From: Streptomyces gilvus
GTDB taxonomy: Bacteria > Actinomycetota > Actinomycetes > Streptomycetales > Streptomycetaceae
DNA length: 64,000 nucleotides
NCBI RefSeq assembly: GCF_022513565.1
Contig: NZ_JAKWBE010000023.1
Location: 1 to 64,000 of the forward strand
Direction of reading: 5' to 3'
The position numbers and the translations under genes were made by a program. The first letter of the stretch is position 1. Every line of letters begins with the position of its first letter. The notes under the pieces were generated by a model. The model was not told the DNA's origin, did no database searches, and was given only the letters and a program-made list of their open reading frames with translations. Below, in pieces: positions 51,010-60,363 of the stretch.

Positions 51010-52197
51010 ATGGCCGACTCCACACCCTCCCCGAGCCCTTCGGACCGTCCCGTCTACGTCGTCGGCGGCGGACCCGCGGGGCTCTCCGTCGCGTACGCGC
51101 TGCGGGCCCGGGGGATCCGTGCGGTGGTCCTGGAGAAGTCGGACCACGTGGGCGCGTCCTGGCGCCGCCACTACGACCGGCTGCACCTGCACACCACCCG
51201 TCGGCTGTCCGCCCTTCCCGGACTGCCCATGCCGCGCCGTTTCGGCCGCTGGGTCGCCCGGGACGACGTCGTGCGCTACCTGGAGAAGTACGCCGAGGTG
51301 CACGAGCTGGAGATCGTCACCGGTGTGGAGGTGTCCCGGATCGAGCGCACCGGCGACGGCACGGGCTGGCTGCTGCACGCCACCGGCGGCCGTGAGCTGA
51401 CCGGCGCCGCCGTGGTCGTGGCCACCGGGTACAACCACACGCCGTACGTGCCCGAGTGGCCCGGACTCGACCAGTACGCCGGCGACTTCGTGCACGCCGG
51501 CGAGTACCGCAACCCCGCGCCGTACGCCGGCCGGGACGTCCTGGTCGTGGGCGTCGGCAACACCGGCGCGGAGATCGCCGTCGACCTGGTCGAGGGCGGC
51601 GCCTCCCGGGTACGGCTGTCGGTGCGCACGACCCCGCACATCGTCCGCCGCTCCACGGCCGGCTGGGCCGCCCAGTACACGGGCGTCCTGGTACGGCGGC
51701 TGCCGGTCGGGCTCGTGGACCGGCTGGCCCGGCCGATGGCGAAGCTCAGCGTGCCGGACCTGTCCGCGCAGGGGCTGCCCCGCCCGGACACCGGTCTCTA
51801 CAGCCGCGCCAAGGAGGGCGCCATCCCCGTGCAGGACGTCGGTCTGATCGACGCCGTGCGCAAGGGGAAGGTCGAGGTCGTGGCCGCCGTCGACGGCTTC
51901 GAGGACGGCAAGGCGGTCCTCGCCGACGGCACCCTCGTCTCCCCGGAGGCCGTGGTCGCCGCCACCGGGTACGTCCGCGCGCTGGAGGGCCTGGTCGGTC
52001 ATCTCGGGGTGCTGGACGAGCGGGGCAGACCGGTGGCGCACGGCGCCCGGGCCCCGAAGCAGGCGCCCGGTCTGCACTTCACCGGGTTCACCACGCCGAT
52101 CAGCGGCACCCTGCGCGAGGTCGCGACGGACGCCGAGAAGATCGCGAAGGCGATCGTGCGGACCGGCGGGAACTCGTTGTCCCGGCTGCCCGGCTGA
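51010..52197 (+). CDS. FAD-dependent flavin monooxygenase-like oxidoreductase
   Basis: 395 residues. The FAD motif VYVVGGGPAGLSVAYAL, the NADPH motif VLVVGVGNTGAEIAVDL and VVATGYNHTPYVPEWPG place it with flavin-containing monooxygenases or YUC-like proteins, though the strict FxGxxxHxxxF fingerprint is not obvious (DFVHAGEYR). The ATG after CTCGCGCTC is chosen because the FAD motif starts about 20 residues later. The AACCTGGTT palindrome just upstream may be an operator. Not clearly in the palindrome regulon. Confidence 0.85.
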   Translation: MADSTPSPSPSDRPVYVVGGGPAGLSVAYALRARGIRAVVLEKSDHVGASWRRHYDRLHLHTTRRLSALPGLPMPRRFGRWVARDDVVRYLEKYAEVHELEIVTGVEVSRIERTGDGTGWLLHATGGRELTGAAVVVATGYNHTPYVPEWPGLDQYAGDFVHAGEYRNPAPYAGRDVLVVGVGNTGAEIAVDLVEGGASRVRLSVRTTPHIVRRSTAGWAAQYTGVLVRRLPVGLVDRLARPMAKLSVPDLSAQGLPRPDTGLYSRAKEGAIPVQDVGLIDAVRKGKVEVVAAVDGFEDGKAVLADGTLVSPEAVVAATGYVRALEGLVGHLGVLDERGRPVAHGARAPKQAPGLHFTGFTTPISGTLREVATDAEKIAKAIVRTGGNSLSRLPG

Positions 52198-52368
52198 TCC
52201 CCTCCTGACCTGCACGACCCTCAACTTCCCTCACCCGTATACGCGTTACTCGTGTGTCAGATGTGGCGGAAGCGTTGAAGCGTGCCGTCTTCCGGGGCCA
52301 GAATGTGAACACTGCTCAGCTTTCCGGCTCCACAGTCTCTCCCCACTCTCTCCATACGGAGGATGCAC

Positions 52369-53874
52369 GTGGCACGCGAAAGACAGCCCCACCCCCGCGC
52401 CCTGACCCGGCGCTCCCTGCTCGGCGGTGCCGCCGCGGCGGCGGGCGCCGTCACCCTCACCGGCACCGCCGCCACAACCGCGTCGGCGGCGACCGGCCGC
52501 GATGTCGACGTCGCGATCGTCGGCGGCGGTCTCGCCGGACTGACCGCGGCCCGTGACCTGGTGGCCGGGGGCAGGACGGTCGCCGTCCTGGAGGCCCGCG
52601 ACCGCGTCGGCGGCCGGGTCGTCAACCTGCCACTCGCGAACGGCGGGTTCACCGAGGGCGGCGGCGAGTTCATCGGCCCCACCCAGAACCGCATCAAGGC
52701 CCTCGCCGACTCCCTGGGAGTCGCGACCTTCACGACCTACAACACCGGCAAGAACCTCCTCTACAAGGACGGCACCCGGACCCCGTACGACACGAGCGGC
52801 ATCCTCGGCGCGGTCCCGCCGATCGACGCGGCCGGTCTCGCCAACGCGGCGATCGTGCAGGCCTCGCTGGACGACATGGCCAAGAAGGTCCCGGTGGACG
52901 CGCCCTGGACGGCCGCCAAGGCGGCCGAGTGGGACAAGCAGACCTTCGAGAGCTGGCTGAACGCCAACGCGGTCATCCCCTCGGCCAAGTTCCTGCTGGA
53001 CGTGGCCTGTACGTCGATCTTCTCGGCGCAGCCCCGCGAACTCTCCCTGCTCTTCGTGCTGTTCTACATCGCAGCCGCCGGCGACGAGTCCAACGTCGGC
53101 ACCCTGGAACGTCTCACCGACACCGCGAACGGCGCCCAGGAGTCCCGCTTCGTCGGCGGCTCCCAGCAGGTCCCGATCAAGCTGGCCGCCACCCTCGGCG
53201 ACCGGGTGGTGCTGAGCGCGCCGGTGCGCTCGATCGCGCAGTCCGGCGCCAAGTACGTCGTCACGGCCGACGGCATCACGGTGACGGCGAAGAAGGTCGT
53301 CGTCGCCGTACCGCCCCCGCTGGCGGCCCGCATCACCTACGATCCCCTGCTCCCGGCCGCCCGGGACCAGCTCAGCCAGCGGCTGCCGATGGGCTCCATC
53401 GGCAAGGCGATCGCGGTCTACGACACCCCCTTCTGGCGCGCGGACGGCCTCAACGGCCAGGTCGTCAGCGACTCCGGCGTGGTCCGCTCGACCTTCGACA
53501 ACTCCCCGCCGGACGCCTCCTACGGCGCGCTGATGGGCTTCATCGAGGCCGACGAGATGCGGGCGTACGACGCGGCGAGCGTCGACGAGGTCAAGGCGGC
53601 CGTCCTGAAGGACTACGCCACCTACTTCGGCGACAAGGCCAAGTCGCCGACCTCCTTCGTCCTGCAGCGCTGGAACAACGAGGGCTTCTCCCGCGGCGGC
53701 CCGGTCGCCTACGCCCCGCCCGGCGTCCTGACCGACTACGGCACCTCGCTGCGCAAGCCGGTCGGCGGCATCCACTGGGCGGGCACGGAGACCTCCACGT
53801 ACTGGAACGGCTTCATGGACGGAGCCGTGCGGTCGGGCGAGCGGGTGGCCAAGGAGGTGCTCGCCGAGCTCTGA
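52369..53874 (+). CDS. TAT-exported flavin-containing amine oxidase
   Basis: 501 residues. The twin-Arg signal LTRRSLLGGAAAAAGAVTLTG precedes the FAD motif DVAIVGGGLAGLTAARDLVAGG and ARDRVGGRVVNLPL; the C-terminus has IHWAGTETSTYWNGFMDGAVRSGERVA, typical of monoamine or putrescine oxidases. The GTG is chosen over an ATG two codons earlier because GGAGG abuts that ATG but is six bases from the GTG. The likely substrate is an extracellular amine. Confidence 0.9.
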   Translation: MARERQPHPRALTRRSLLGGAAAAAGAVTLTGTAATTASAATGRDVDVAIVGGGLAGLTAARDLVAGGRTVAVLEARDRVGGRVVNLPLANGGFTEGGGEFIGPTQNRIKALADSLGVATFTTYNTGKNLLYKDGTRTPYDTSGILGAVPPIDAAGLANAAIVQASLDDMAKKVPVDAPWTAAKAAEWDKQTFESWLNANAVIPSAKFLLDVACTSIFSAQPRELSLLFVLFYIAAAGDESNVGTLERLTDTANGAQESRFVGGSQQVPIKLAATLGDRVVLSAPVRSIAQSGAKYVVTADGITVTAKKVVVAVPPPLAARITYDPLLPAARDQLSQRLPMGSIGKAIAVYDTPFWRADGLNGQVVSDSGVVRSTFDNSPPDASYGALMGFIEADEMRAYDAASVDEVKAAVLKDYATYFGDKAKSPTSFVLQRWNNEGFSRGGPVAYAPPGVLTDYGTSLRKPVGGIHWAGTETSTYWNGFMDGAVRSGERVAKEVLAEL

Positions 53875-53914
53875 TCCGGTTGCCGGTTCACCAACTTTGG
53901 GTGCACGCCCATTC

Positions 53915-53929
53915 CTGACACTGCGTCAG
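53915..53929. promoter_or_regulatory. Regulon palindrome, site 8
   Basis: CTGACACTGCGTCAG, first of two sites upstream of the acyl-CoA synthetase operon. One asymmetry (A/G) in the arms. Confidence 0.68.
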
Positions 53930-53939
53930 TTCGCTTAAT

Positions 53940-53954
53940 CTGACAGTGCGTCAG
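53940..53954. promoter_or_regulatory. Regulon palindrome, site 9
   Basis: CTGACAGTGCGTCAG, 25 bp from site 8 and 32 bp before the ATG of the operon. Confidence 0.68.
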
Positions 53955-53986
53955 TTATTGGCTGTCTCAGAGGAGCGGGCGGACCG

Positions 53987-56212
53987 ATGCTTGGATCAAC
54001 CCACGGCACCCTCACCACCGACTCCCGCCGGGCCCGGGTCATCGCCTGCGGCGAGCAACCCGGGCCCGCCGTCCACGGCAGGCCCGCCGAGGTCGACGAG
54101 CTGGACGTCGGCGGGCGACCGCTGTACGCCGACGTCCCCGACCTGGACCGGTTCTTCCGCCCCGAGTCCGTCGCCGTCATCGGCGCCTCGGACACCGAGG
54201 GGCGGCCCAACACCGGCATCACCCGGCAGCTGGTGGCCTGGGCCGAGCGCGTCGGCGCCCGGCTGCACCCCGTCCACCCGAACCGCGCGTCCGTCTTCGG
54301 CATCCCCTGCTCCCCGTCCGTGGCCGACCTGCCCGAACAGGTCGACCTGGCGGTGCTGCTGGTCGCCGACCCGCTGCCCGTGGTCGAGGAACTCGCCGAG
54401 GCCAAGGTGAAGTTCGCGGTGGTCTTCGCCTCCGGGTTCGCCGAGACCGGGGCCGAGGGCGCGGCCGCGCAGGAGCGGCTGGCGCTCGCCGTGCGGCGCT
54501 CGGGGCTGCGGCTGCTCGGGCCCAACACCAACCTCAACGCCTTCGAGCGGTTCCGCGACGACCTCGACGGACCGGCGATCGCCCTGATCACCCAGTCGGG
54601 ACACCAGGGCCGCCCCGTCTTCTCCCTCCAGGAACTCGGCATCCGCCTCTCCCACTGGGCGCCCACCGGCAACGAGGCCGACCTGGAGACCGCCGACTTC
54701 CTCTCCTACTTCGCCGAGCGGCCCGAGGTCGGCGCCATCGCCTGCTACGTCGAGGGCCTCAAGGACGGCCGCTCCTTCCTGCTCGCCGCCGACCGCGCCG
54801 CCCGCCGCAAGGTGCCGGTCGTCGCCGTGAAGGTGGGCCGCACCGAGACCGGCGCCCGTACGGCCGCCTCGCACACCGGCAAGCTGACCGGCGCGGACAC
54901 GGTGGTGGACGCGGCGATGCGGCAGTTCGGCGTGATCCGGGTGGACGGCCTCGACGAACTCCAGGACACCGCCGCCCTGCTGGCCCGCGCGAGGCCCCCG
55001 AAGGCGGACGGGGTCGTCGTCTACTCCATCTCGGGCGGCACCGGCGCGCACTTCGCCGACCTCGCGACGGAGGCCGGGCTGTCCCTTCCGGAACTGTCCG
55101 CGGCCAAACAGGCCGAGCTGCACCAGTGGATACCCGGGTACCTCAGCGTGGCCAACCCCGTCGACAACGGCGGGCACCCGGTCGGCGACGAACGCGGCCG
55201 GAAGATCATCGACGCGATCCTCGACGACCCGGCGGTCGGCGTGCTGATCTGTCCGATCACGGGCCCCTTCCCACCGCTCAGCGACAAGCTCGTCCAGGAC
55301 CTGGTGGACGCGGCCGAGCGGACGGACAAGCTGGTCTGCGTGGTGTGGGGCTCCCCGGTGGGCACCGAGCCCGCCTACCGCGAGGTGCTGCTCGGCTCCT
55401 CCCGCGTGGCCACCTTCCGCACGGTCGCCAACTGCATCACTGCGGTGCGCGCCTATCTCGACCACCACCGCTTCGTCGCCCACTACCGCTCCCCCTTCGA
55501 CGAGGCCCCGCGCACCACCTCGCCCTCCTTCCGCAAGGCGCAGGCGCTGATGCGCCCCGGCCAGCAGCTCAGCGAGCACGCGGCGAAGCAGCTGCTGCGG
55601 GCGTACGGCATCCGCGTACCGCGCGAGCAGCTGGTGACCAGCGCGGCGGCGGCCGTCCGCGCGGCCGGTCTGGTGGGCTACCCGGTGGTGATGAAGGCCT
55701 CCGGCGCGCAGATCGCCCACAAGACCGAGCTGGGCCTGGTGAAGGTCGGTCTGACCTCCGCGAGCCAGGTCCGCGACGCCTACCGCGAGCTGACGGACAT
55801 CGCCCGCTACGAGGGCGTCTCCCTGGACGGTGTCCTGGTCTGCCAGATGGTCGAGCGGGGTGTGGAGATGGTCGTCGGCGTCACCCACGACGAGCTGTTC
55901 GGACCGACGGTCACCGTCGGGCTCGGCGGGGTGCTGGTGGAGGTGCTGCACGACGTCGCCGTACGCGTGCCGCCCTTCGGCGAGGACCAGGCGCACGCCA
56001 TGCTGGCCGATCTGCGGGGGCGAGCGCTGCTGGAGGGGGTCCGGGGGCGGCCGCCGGCCGACGTGGACGCGCTCGTGGAGGTCGTCCTGCGGGTGCAGCG
56101 CATGGCGATGGAGCTCGGGGACGAGCTGGCGGAGCTCGACATCAACCCGCTGATGGTGCTGCCCCGGGGGCAGGGGGCGGTGGCGCTGGACGCGCTGGCG
56201 GTGTGCCGGTGA
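53987..56212 (+). CDS. ADP-forming acyl-CoA synthetase (acetate-CoA ligase family)
   Basis: 741-residue fused alpha-beta NDP-forming CoA ligase. The CoA-binding domain starts FRPESVAVIGASDTEGRPN, the ligase-CoA part includes GVVVYSISGGTG, and the region AASHTGKLTG carries the His expected to be phosphorylated. The C-terminal ATP-grasp part has VPREQLVTSAAAAVRAAGLVGYPVVMKASGAQIAHKTELGLVKVGL. It activates or releases an acyl group with ATP/ADP. Followed by an overlapping hydratase gene and controlled by sites 8 and 9. Confidence 0.92.
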   Translation: MLGSTHGTLTTDSRRARVIACGEQPGPAVHGRPAEVDELDVGGRPLYADVPDLDRFFRPESVAVIGASDTEGRPNTGITRQLVAWAERVGARLHPVHPNRASVFGIPCSPSVADLPEQVDLAVLLVADPLPVVEELAEAKVKFAVVFASGFAETGAEGAAAQERLALAVRRSGLRLLGPNTNLNAFERFRDDLDGPAIALITQSGHQGRPVFSLQELGIRLSHWAPTGNEADLETADFLSYFAERPEVGAIACYVEGLKDGRSFLLAADRAARRKVPVVAVKVGRTETGARTAASHTGKLTGADTVVDAAMRQFGVIRVDGLDELQDTAALLARARPPKADGVVVYSISGGTGAHFADLATEAGLSLPELSAAKQAELHQWIPGYLSVANPVDNGGHPVGDERGRKIIDAILDDPAVGVLICPITGPFPPLSDKLVQDLVDAAERTDKLVCVVWGSPVGTEPAYREVLLGSSRVATFRTVANCITAVRAYLDHHRFVAHYRSPFDEAPRTTSPSFRKAQALMRPGQQLSEHAAKQLLRAYGIRVPREQLVTSAAAAVRAAGLVGYPVVMKASGAQIAHKTELGLVKVGLTSASQVRDAYRELTDIARYEGVSLDGVLVCQMVERGVEMVVGVTHDELFGPTVTVGLGGVLVEVLHDVAVRVPPFGEDQAHAMLADLRGRALLEGVRGRPPADVDALVEVVLRVQRMAMELGDELAELDINPLMVLPRGQGAVALDALAVCR

Positions 56213-56994
56213 CCGGGATCCTGCACACGACCGACGGCCACGTCACCCACCTCACCCTCGACCGGCCCGAGGCCCTCAACGCCCTCACACCCAATCAACG
56301 GGACCTGCTCATCGAGCTGTTGGCGGACGCGTCGGCCGACCCGGACGTCCGGGCGGTGGTGATCACCGGGACCGGGCGCGGCTTCTGCGCGGGCGCGGAC
56401 CTGCGCGGTGGCTCGGCGGGCGGTGAGCGGGTGGCGGGGGACGTGGCCCGTGTCCTGCGCCTCGGCGCCCAGCGGCTGACGGCGGCCGTCCTGGACTGCG
56501 AGAAGCCGGTGATCGCGGCGGTGAACGGCACGGCGGCCGGCCTCGGCGCCCATCTCGCCCTCGCCTGCGACCTCGTCCTGGCGGCGGAATCGGCGAAGTT
56601 CATCGAGGTGTTCGTACGCCGGGGCCTGGTCCCCGACGGCGGCGGCGCCTACCTCCTCCCCCGCCTGATCGGCCCGCAGCGCGCCAAAGAGCTGATGTTC
56701 TTCGGCGACGCGCTCTCCGCGACCGACGCCGAACGCCTGGGCCTGGTCAACCGGGTCGTGGCCGACGAGGAGTTGGCGAAGACGGCCCGCGCCTGGGCGG
56801 AACGCCTCGCCACCGGCCCCACCCGCGCCCTCGCCCTCACCAAACAGCTCGTCAACGCCTCCCTGGACACCGACCGCTCGACCGCCTTCGCCGCCGAGGC
56901 CGCCGCGCAGGAGATCAACATGACCACGCGGGACGCCCAGGAAGGCATACGGGCCTTCGTGGAACGCAGAAGCCCCGAGTACGAGGGCCGTTGA
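56209..56994 (+). CDS. Enoyl-CoA hydratase/isomerase
   Basis: 261-residue crotonase family member. THLTLDRPEALNALTPNQRDLL, FCAGADLRGG and AAVNGTAAGLGAHLALACDLVLAAESAKFIEVFVRRGLVPDGGGAYLLPRLIG contain the oxyanion-hole and catalytic segments. The GTG start overlaps the synthetase stop as GTGA. Probably hydrates an enoyl-CoA in the shared pathway. Confidence 0.93.
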   Translation: MTGILHTTDGHVTHLTLDRPEALNALTPNQRDLLIELLADASADPDVRAVVITGTGRGFCAGADLRGGSAGGERVAGDVARVLRLGAQRLTAAVLDCEKPVIAAVNGTAAGLGAHLALACDLVLAAESAKFIEVFVRRGLVPDGGGAYLLPRLIGPQRAKELMFFGDALSATDAERLGLVNRVVADEELAKTARAWAERLATGPTRALALTKQLVNASLDTDRSTAFAAEAAAQEINMTTRDAQEGIRAFVERRSPEYEGR

Positions 56995-57003
56995 CCTTCC
57001 CAT

Positions 57004-57018
57004 CTGACGAACCGTCAG
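57004..57018. promoter_or_regulatory. Regulon palindrome, site 10 (perfect)
   Basis: CTGACGAACCGTCAG, between the hydratase stop and the flavin reductase start, 17 bp before the ATG. Confidence 0.8.
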
Positions 57019-57034
57019 CTTCAATGGAGGGGTG

Positions 57035-57640
57035 ATGGGACACGCAGGAGCGGCCGCGGCCGCCGTCCGATACCTCAGGTCGACCGGGGCCACGGCCCCC
57101 GTGGAGCCGCTGCCGCGCCCGGAACTGCGGTGCGTCGGCGAGGACGAACGCGCCCCCGTCGACCAGACGGAGTTCCGCCGCGTCCTGGGCACCTTCCCGA
57201 CCGGCGTCACCATCGTGACCGCGCCCCCCGAGGCCGGCTTCGCCTGCCAGTCCTTCTCCTCCCTCTCCCTCGACCCGCCCCTGGTCGCCTTCATGGTCGG
57301 CCGTACGTCGACAACCTGGCCGCGCATCGCCCGCGCCGGCGTCTTCTGCGTCAACATCCTCGCCGCCGACCAGGGCGACCTGTGCCGCGCCTTCGCGGTA
57401 CGCGGCGCCGACAAGTTCGCGAACGTCCCCCACGACCCGGCCCCCACCACCGGCTCCCCCCGCCTGACCGGCGCGGTCGCCTGGATCGACTGCACGATCC
57501 ACGCGGTCCACACCGGCGGCGACCACCTGATCGTGGTGGGCCGCGTGAAGTCCCTGGGCACGTCGGCCACCCAGGACGCCCCTCTGCTCTTCCACCGGGG
57601 GCGGTTCGGGCGCCTGCACGACGACGAGCCGCCACGGTGA
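57035..57640 (+). CDS. Flavin reductase family protein
   Basis: 201 residues. FRRVLGTFPTGVTIVTAPPEAGFACQSFSSLSLDPPLVAFMVGRTSTTWPRIARAGVFCVNILAADQ is the core of the flavin reductase component of two-component monooxygenases (HpaC/HsaB type). An N-terminal extension of about 40 residues is unusual. GGAGG lies four bases before the ATG and only one before an alternative GTG. It may supply reduced flavin to an LLM-type monooxygenase of the regulon. Confidence 0.9.
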   Translation: MGHAGAAAAAVRYLRSTGATAPVEPLPRPELRCVGEDERAPVDQTEFRRVLGTFPTGVTIVTAPPEAGFACQSFSSLSLDPPLVAFMVGRTSTTWPRIARAGVFCVNILAADQGDLCRAFAVRGADKFANVPHDPAPTTGSPRLTGAVAWIDCTIHAVHTGGDHLIVVGRVKSLGTSATQDAPLLFHRGRFGRLHDDEPPR

Positions 57641-57652
57641 GGACAGATCCTC

Positions 57653-57666
57653 AGGAGTGCACTCCT
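57653..57666. promoter_or_regulatory. 14-bp palindrome before a broken ATPase gene
   Basis: AGGAGTGCACTCCT is a perfect palindrome, followed by a related copy (GAAGTGTGCTCC). It may be the operator of a gene now mostly lost. Confidence 0.35.
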
Positions 57667-57986
57667 TAGAAGTGTGCTCCCAAGGAGATGCCCTTGCCGC
57701 AGCCACGAAGCCGCACAAGCCGAGCCACCTCTTCGGCCGGGACGCCAAATGGGGCGCCCTGGCCGCCTTCCTCGGGCGCCCGTCGCCGCACGCGATGCTC
57801 GGGATCGTCAGCGGCAGGCGGCGCCTGGGCAAGACGTATCTCCTGAGGGCGCTGTTCGAGCAGCACGGCGGCTTCTATTTCGGTGCCACCGCCGCGACAG
57901 CGACGGACGTACGGCACCGGCGACGGGCCCGGGCTAACCGGCCGTCGCGAGCTGCGGCACCCCCGCCCTCGGCCTTCGCCGGATGA
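57657..57986 (+). pseudogene. 5' fragment of an AAA-type ATPase gene
   Basis: The readable part SHLFGRDAKWGALAAFLGRPSPHAMLGIVSGRRRLGKTYLLRALFEQHGGFYFGATAAT matches the start of archaeal-type/DUF234 ATPases, with Walker A GRRRLGKTYLL. Relatives continue for 300-400 residues more; here similarity stops near base 57910, and the frame runs out inside the end of the opposing MFS gene. A rare TTA Leu codon lies near the apparent start. Truncated, probably by a deletion. Confidence 0.7.
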
Positions 57987-59265
57987 CCAGGGCCATCAGG
58001 GCCGCCGCCGCGCACAGGGCTCCTGAGGCGTACCAGACCATGTCGTAGGAGCCGAAGACGTCTCGGGCGACGCCGCCGAGGAAGGCCACGAGGGCGGCGC
58101 CGACCTGGTGGGAGGCGAGGACCCAGCCGAAGACGATGGCGCTGTCGTCGCCGTAGTGCTCGCGGCACAGGGCGACGGTGGGCGGGACGGTGGCGACCCA
58201 GTCGAGGCCGTAGAAGACGATGAAGAACAGCATCGGGGGGTGGACCGAGGGCGCGAGGAGCATGGGGAGGAACAGGAGGCTGATGCCGCGCAGGGCGTAG
58301 TAGACCGCGAGGAGGCGGCGCGGCTCGAAGCGGTCGGTGAACCAGCCGGAGGCGATCGTGCCGACGACGTCGAACACCCCGATCACCGCGAGCAGCGAGG
58401 CCGCCGCCGTCACCGGCATGCCGTGGTCGTGCGCGGCGGGCACGAAGTGGGTCTGGATCAGGCCGTTGGTGGAGGCGCCGCAGATCGCGAAGGTGCCGGC
58501 GAGCAGCCAGAAGGGGCCGGTGCGGACGGCCGAGAACAGCACCCGCACCGTGCGACGGGCGGCGCCCTGCGCGGGCGGCGGCTTCGCCACGAACTCCTTC
58601 GCGCCGTACGGCTTCACGCCCACGTCCGCCGGATGGTCCCGCAGCAGCAGCCAGACGAAGGGCACGACCGCGAGGGCGGCGAGGGCGACCGTGACCGCCG
58701 CCGGACGCCAGCTGTGGTGCTCGACGATCCACGACAGCACCGGCAGGAAGATCAGCTGGCCGGAGGCGGACGCGGCGGTCAGGATGCCCGTGACCAGCCC
58801 CCGCCGCACGGTGAACCAGCGGTTGGTGACCGTGGCCGCGAAGGCCAGCGCCATCGAGCCCGAACCCAGACCGACCAGCAGCCCCCAGCACAGCAGCAGC
58901 TGCCAGGCCGAGTCCATCCACACCGTCAGGCCGGAACCGAGGGCGATGACCGTCAGGGCCACCGCGACGACCTTGCGGATGCCGAAGCGGTCCATCAGCG
59001 CCGCCGCGAAGGGCGCGGTCAGTCCGTACAGCGCGAGGTTGATCGAGACGGCCGCGCCGATCGTGCCGCGCGACCAGCCGAACTCCTGGTGCAGCGAGTC
59101 GATCAGCAGCCCGGGCAGGGAGCGGAAGGCGGCCGCGCCGATGATCGTCACGAAGGTGACGGCGGCGACGAACCAGGCACGGTGGATGCGGTGGGTCTTT
59201 CCGGTGGACGGGGTTTCCTCTACGGCGGCTGCCGCCTCGGTTGTCTGGGTCACGACATAGAGCAT
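57934..59265 (-). CDS. MFS transporter
   Basis: 443-residue major facilitator with 12 predicted membrane segments. The loop after segment 2 reads MDRFGIRKVV and that after segment 8 TDRFEPRRLL, the two half-motifs of the family. It resembles oxalate/formate or monocarboxylate transporters. It is transcribed away from an AraC-type GlxA regulator, which probably controls it. The first ATG is taken; a GTG four codons in is possible. Confidence 0.88.
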   Translation of the reverse strand: MLYVVTQTTEAAAAVEETPSTGKTHRIHRAWFVAAVTFVTIIGAAAFRSLPGLLIDSLHQEFGWSRGTIGAAVSINLALYGLTAPFAAALMDRFGIRKVVAVALTVIALGSGLTVWMDSAWQLLLCWGLLVGLGSGSMALAFAATVTNRWFTVRRGLVTGILTAASASGQLIFLPVLSWIVEHHSWRPAAVTVALAALAVVPFVWLLLRDHPADVGVKPYGAKEFVAKPPPAQGAARRTVRVLFSAVRTGPFWLLAGTFAICGASTNGLIQTHFVPAAHDHGMPVTAAASLLAVIGVFDVVGTIASGWFTDRFEPRRLLAVYYALRGISLLFLPMLLAPSVHPPMLFFIVFYGLDWVATVPPTVALCREHYGDDSAIVFGWVLASHQVGAALVAFLGGVARDVFGSYDMVWYASGALCAAAALMALVIRRRPRAGVPQLATAG

Positions 59266-59290
59266 CCCGGCCGGAACCGGGCGTAACCAC

Positions 59291-59325
59291 TGGCCCGAAG
59301 GACAGCATTCGTTAGAATCGGGCCA
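59291..59325. promoter_or_regulatory. Inverted repeat in the MFS-GlxA divergent promoter
   Basis: TGGCCCGA and TCGGGCCA form perfect 8-bp arms around 19 bp that include ATTCGTTAGAAT, itself a small palindrome. Likely regulator-binding site. Confidence 0.45.
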
Positions 59326-59348
59326 TGAGTCCCGACAGGGGTACGGCC

Positions 59349-60332
59349 ATGGAGTGGCGCCCCCACCGTGTCGTCGTCCTCGCCATGGACGGCCTGCTCC
59401 CCTTCGAGCTGGGCATCCCGCACCGCATCTTCGGCCGCCCCAAGGACGCCCTGGGCCGTCACCTGTACGAGGTCCTGACCTGCTCGATCCGCCCGCCGGG
59501 CCCGGTGCGCACGGACGCCGACTTCTCGATCCACGTCGAGCACGGCCCGGAGCTGCTGGCCACCGCCGACACGGTGATCGTCCCGGCGTCGTACGAACTC
59601 GGCCCGGTCTTCGAGGAGGGCGTCCTCACCGACGAGCTGGCCGCCGCCCTCGCCCACATCCGCCCCGGCACCCGGCTGGCCTCGATCTGCACGGGCGTCT
59701 TCGTGCTCGCCGCCGCCGGCTACCTCGACGGCCGCCCCGCGACCACGCACTGGGCGGAGACCGACCAGCTCCAGCGCCTCTTCCCGAAGGTCGACGTCGA
59801 CCCGAACGTCCTCTTCATCGACGACGGCGACGTCCTGACCTCGGCCGGGGTCGCGGCCGGCATCGACCTGTGCCTGCACATGGTCCGCCGCGACCACGGC
59901 ACGGCGGTCGCCAACGAGGTGGCCCGCCGCACGGTCGTACCGCCGCACCGCGACGGCGGACAGGCGCAGTACATCCACCGCCCGGTCCCCGAGCCCCAGG
60001 TGGCGACCACGACCGGCGCCCGCGCCTGGGCGCTGGGCCGGCTGCACGAGCCTCTCCAGCTGCGGGACATGGCCGCCCAGGAGTCGATGTCGGTACGGAC
60101 CTTCACGCGCCGCTTCCGCGAGGAGGTCGGCGTCAGTCCCGGCCAGTGGCTCACCCAGCAGCGGGTGGAGCGGGCCCGGCAGCTGCTGGAGTCGAGCGAT
60201 CTGTCGGTGGACCAGGTGGCGCAGGAGTCCGGCTTCGGCACCGCCCAGTCGATGCGCCAGCATCTGCAGGTGGCCCTGGGGGTGACCCCGACCGCGTACC
60301 GCCGGACCTTCCGCACCGGCGTCAGAACGTGA
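59349..60332 (+). CDS. GlxA-type AraC-family regulator
   Basis: 327 residues. The N-terminal DJ-1/PfpI-like domain has VVVLAMDGLLPFELGIPHRIF, TVIVPASYE and ASICTGVFVLAAAGYLDGRPATTHWAE; the Cys of SICTG is the domain's usual Cys. The C-terminal AraC domain contains two helix-turn-helix units, MAAQESMSVRTFTRRFREEVG and VDQVAQESGFGTAQSMRQHL. AGGGG seven bases upstream favours this ATG over one eight codons earlier. Confidence 0.9.
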   Translation: MEWRPHRVVVLAMDGLLPFELGIPHRIFGRPKDALGRHLYEVLTCSIRPPGPVRTDADFSIHVEHGPELLATADTVIVPASYELGPVFEEGVLTDELAAALAHIRPGTRLASICTGVFVLAAAGYLDGRPATTHWAETDQLQRLFPKVDVDPNVLFIDDGDVLTSAGVAAGIDLCLHMVRRDHGTAVANEVARRTVVPPHRDGGQAQYIHRPVPEPQVATTTGARAWALGRLHEPLQLRDMAAQESMSVRTFTRRFREEVGVSPGQWLTQQRVERARQLLESSDLSVDQVAQESGFGTAQSMRQHLQVALGVTPTAYRRTFRTGVRT

Positions 60333-60363
60333 GCACGGGTCAGAAAATGAGCACCCCGCGCGC

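Noticed and set aside
53996..55996. 666-residue minus-strand frame opposite the ADP-forming synthetase
   Set aside because: Shadow frame only.
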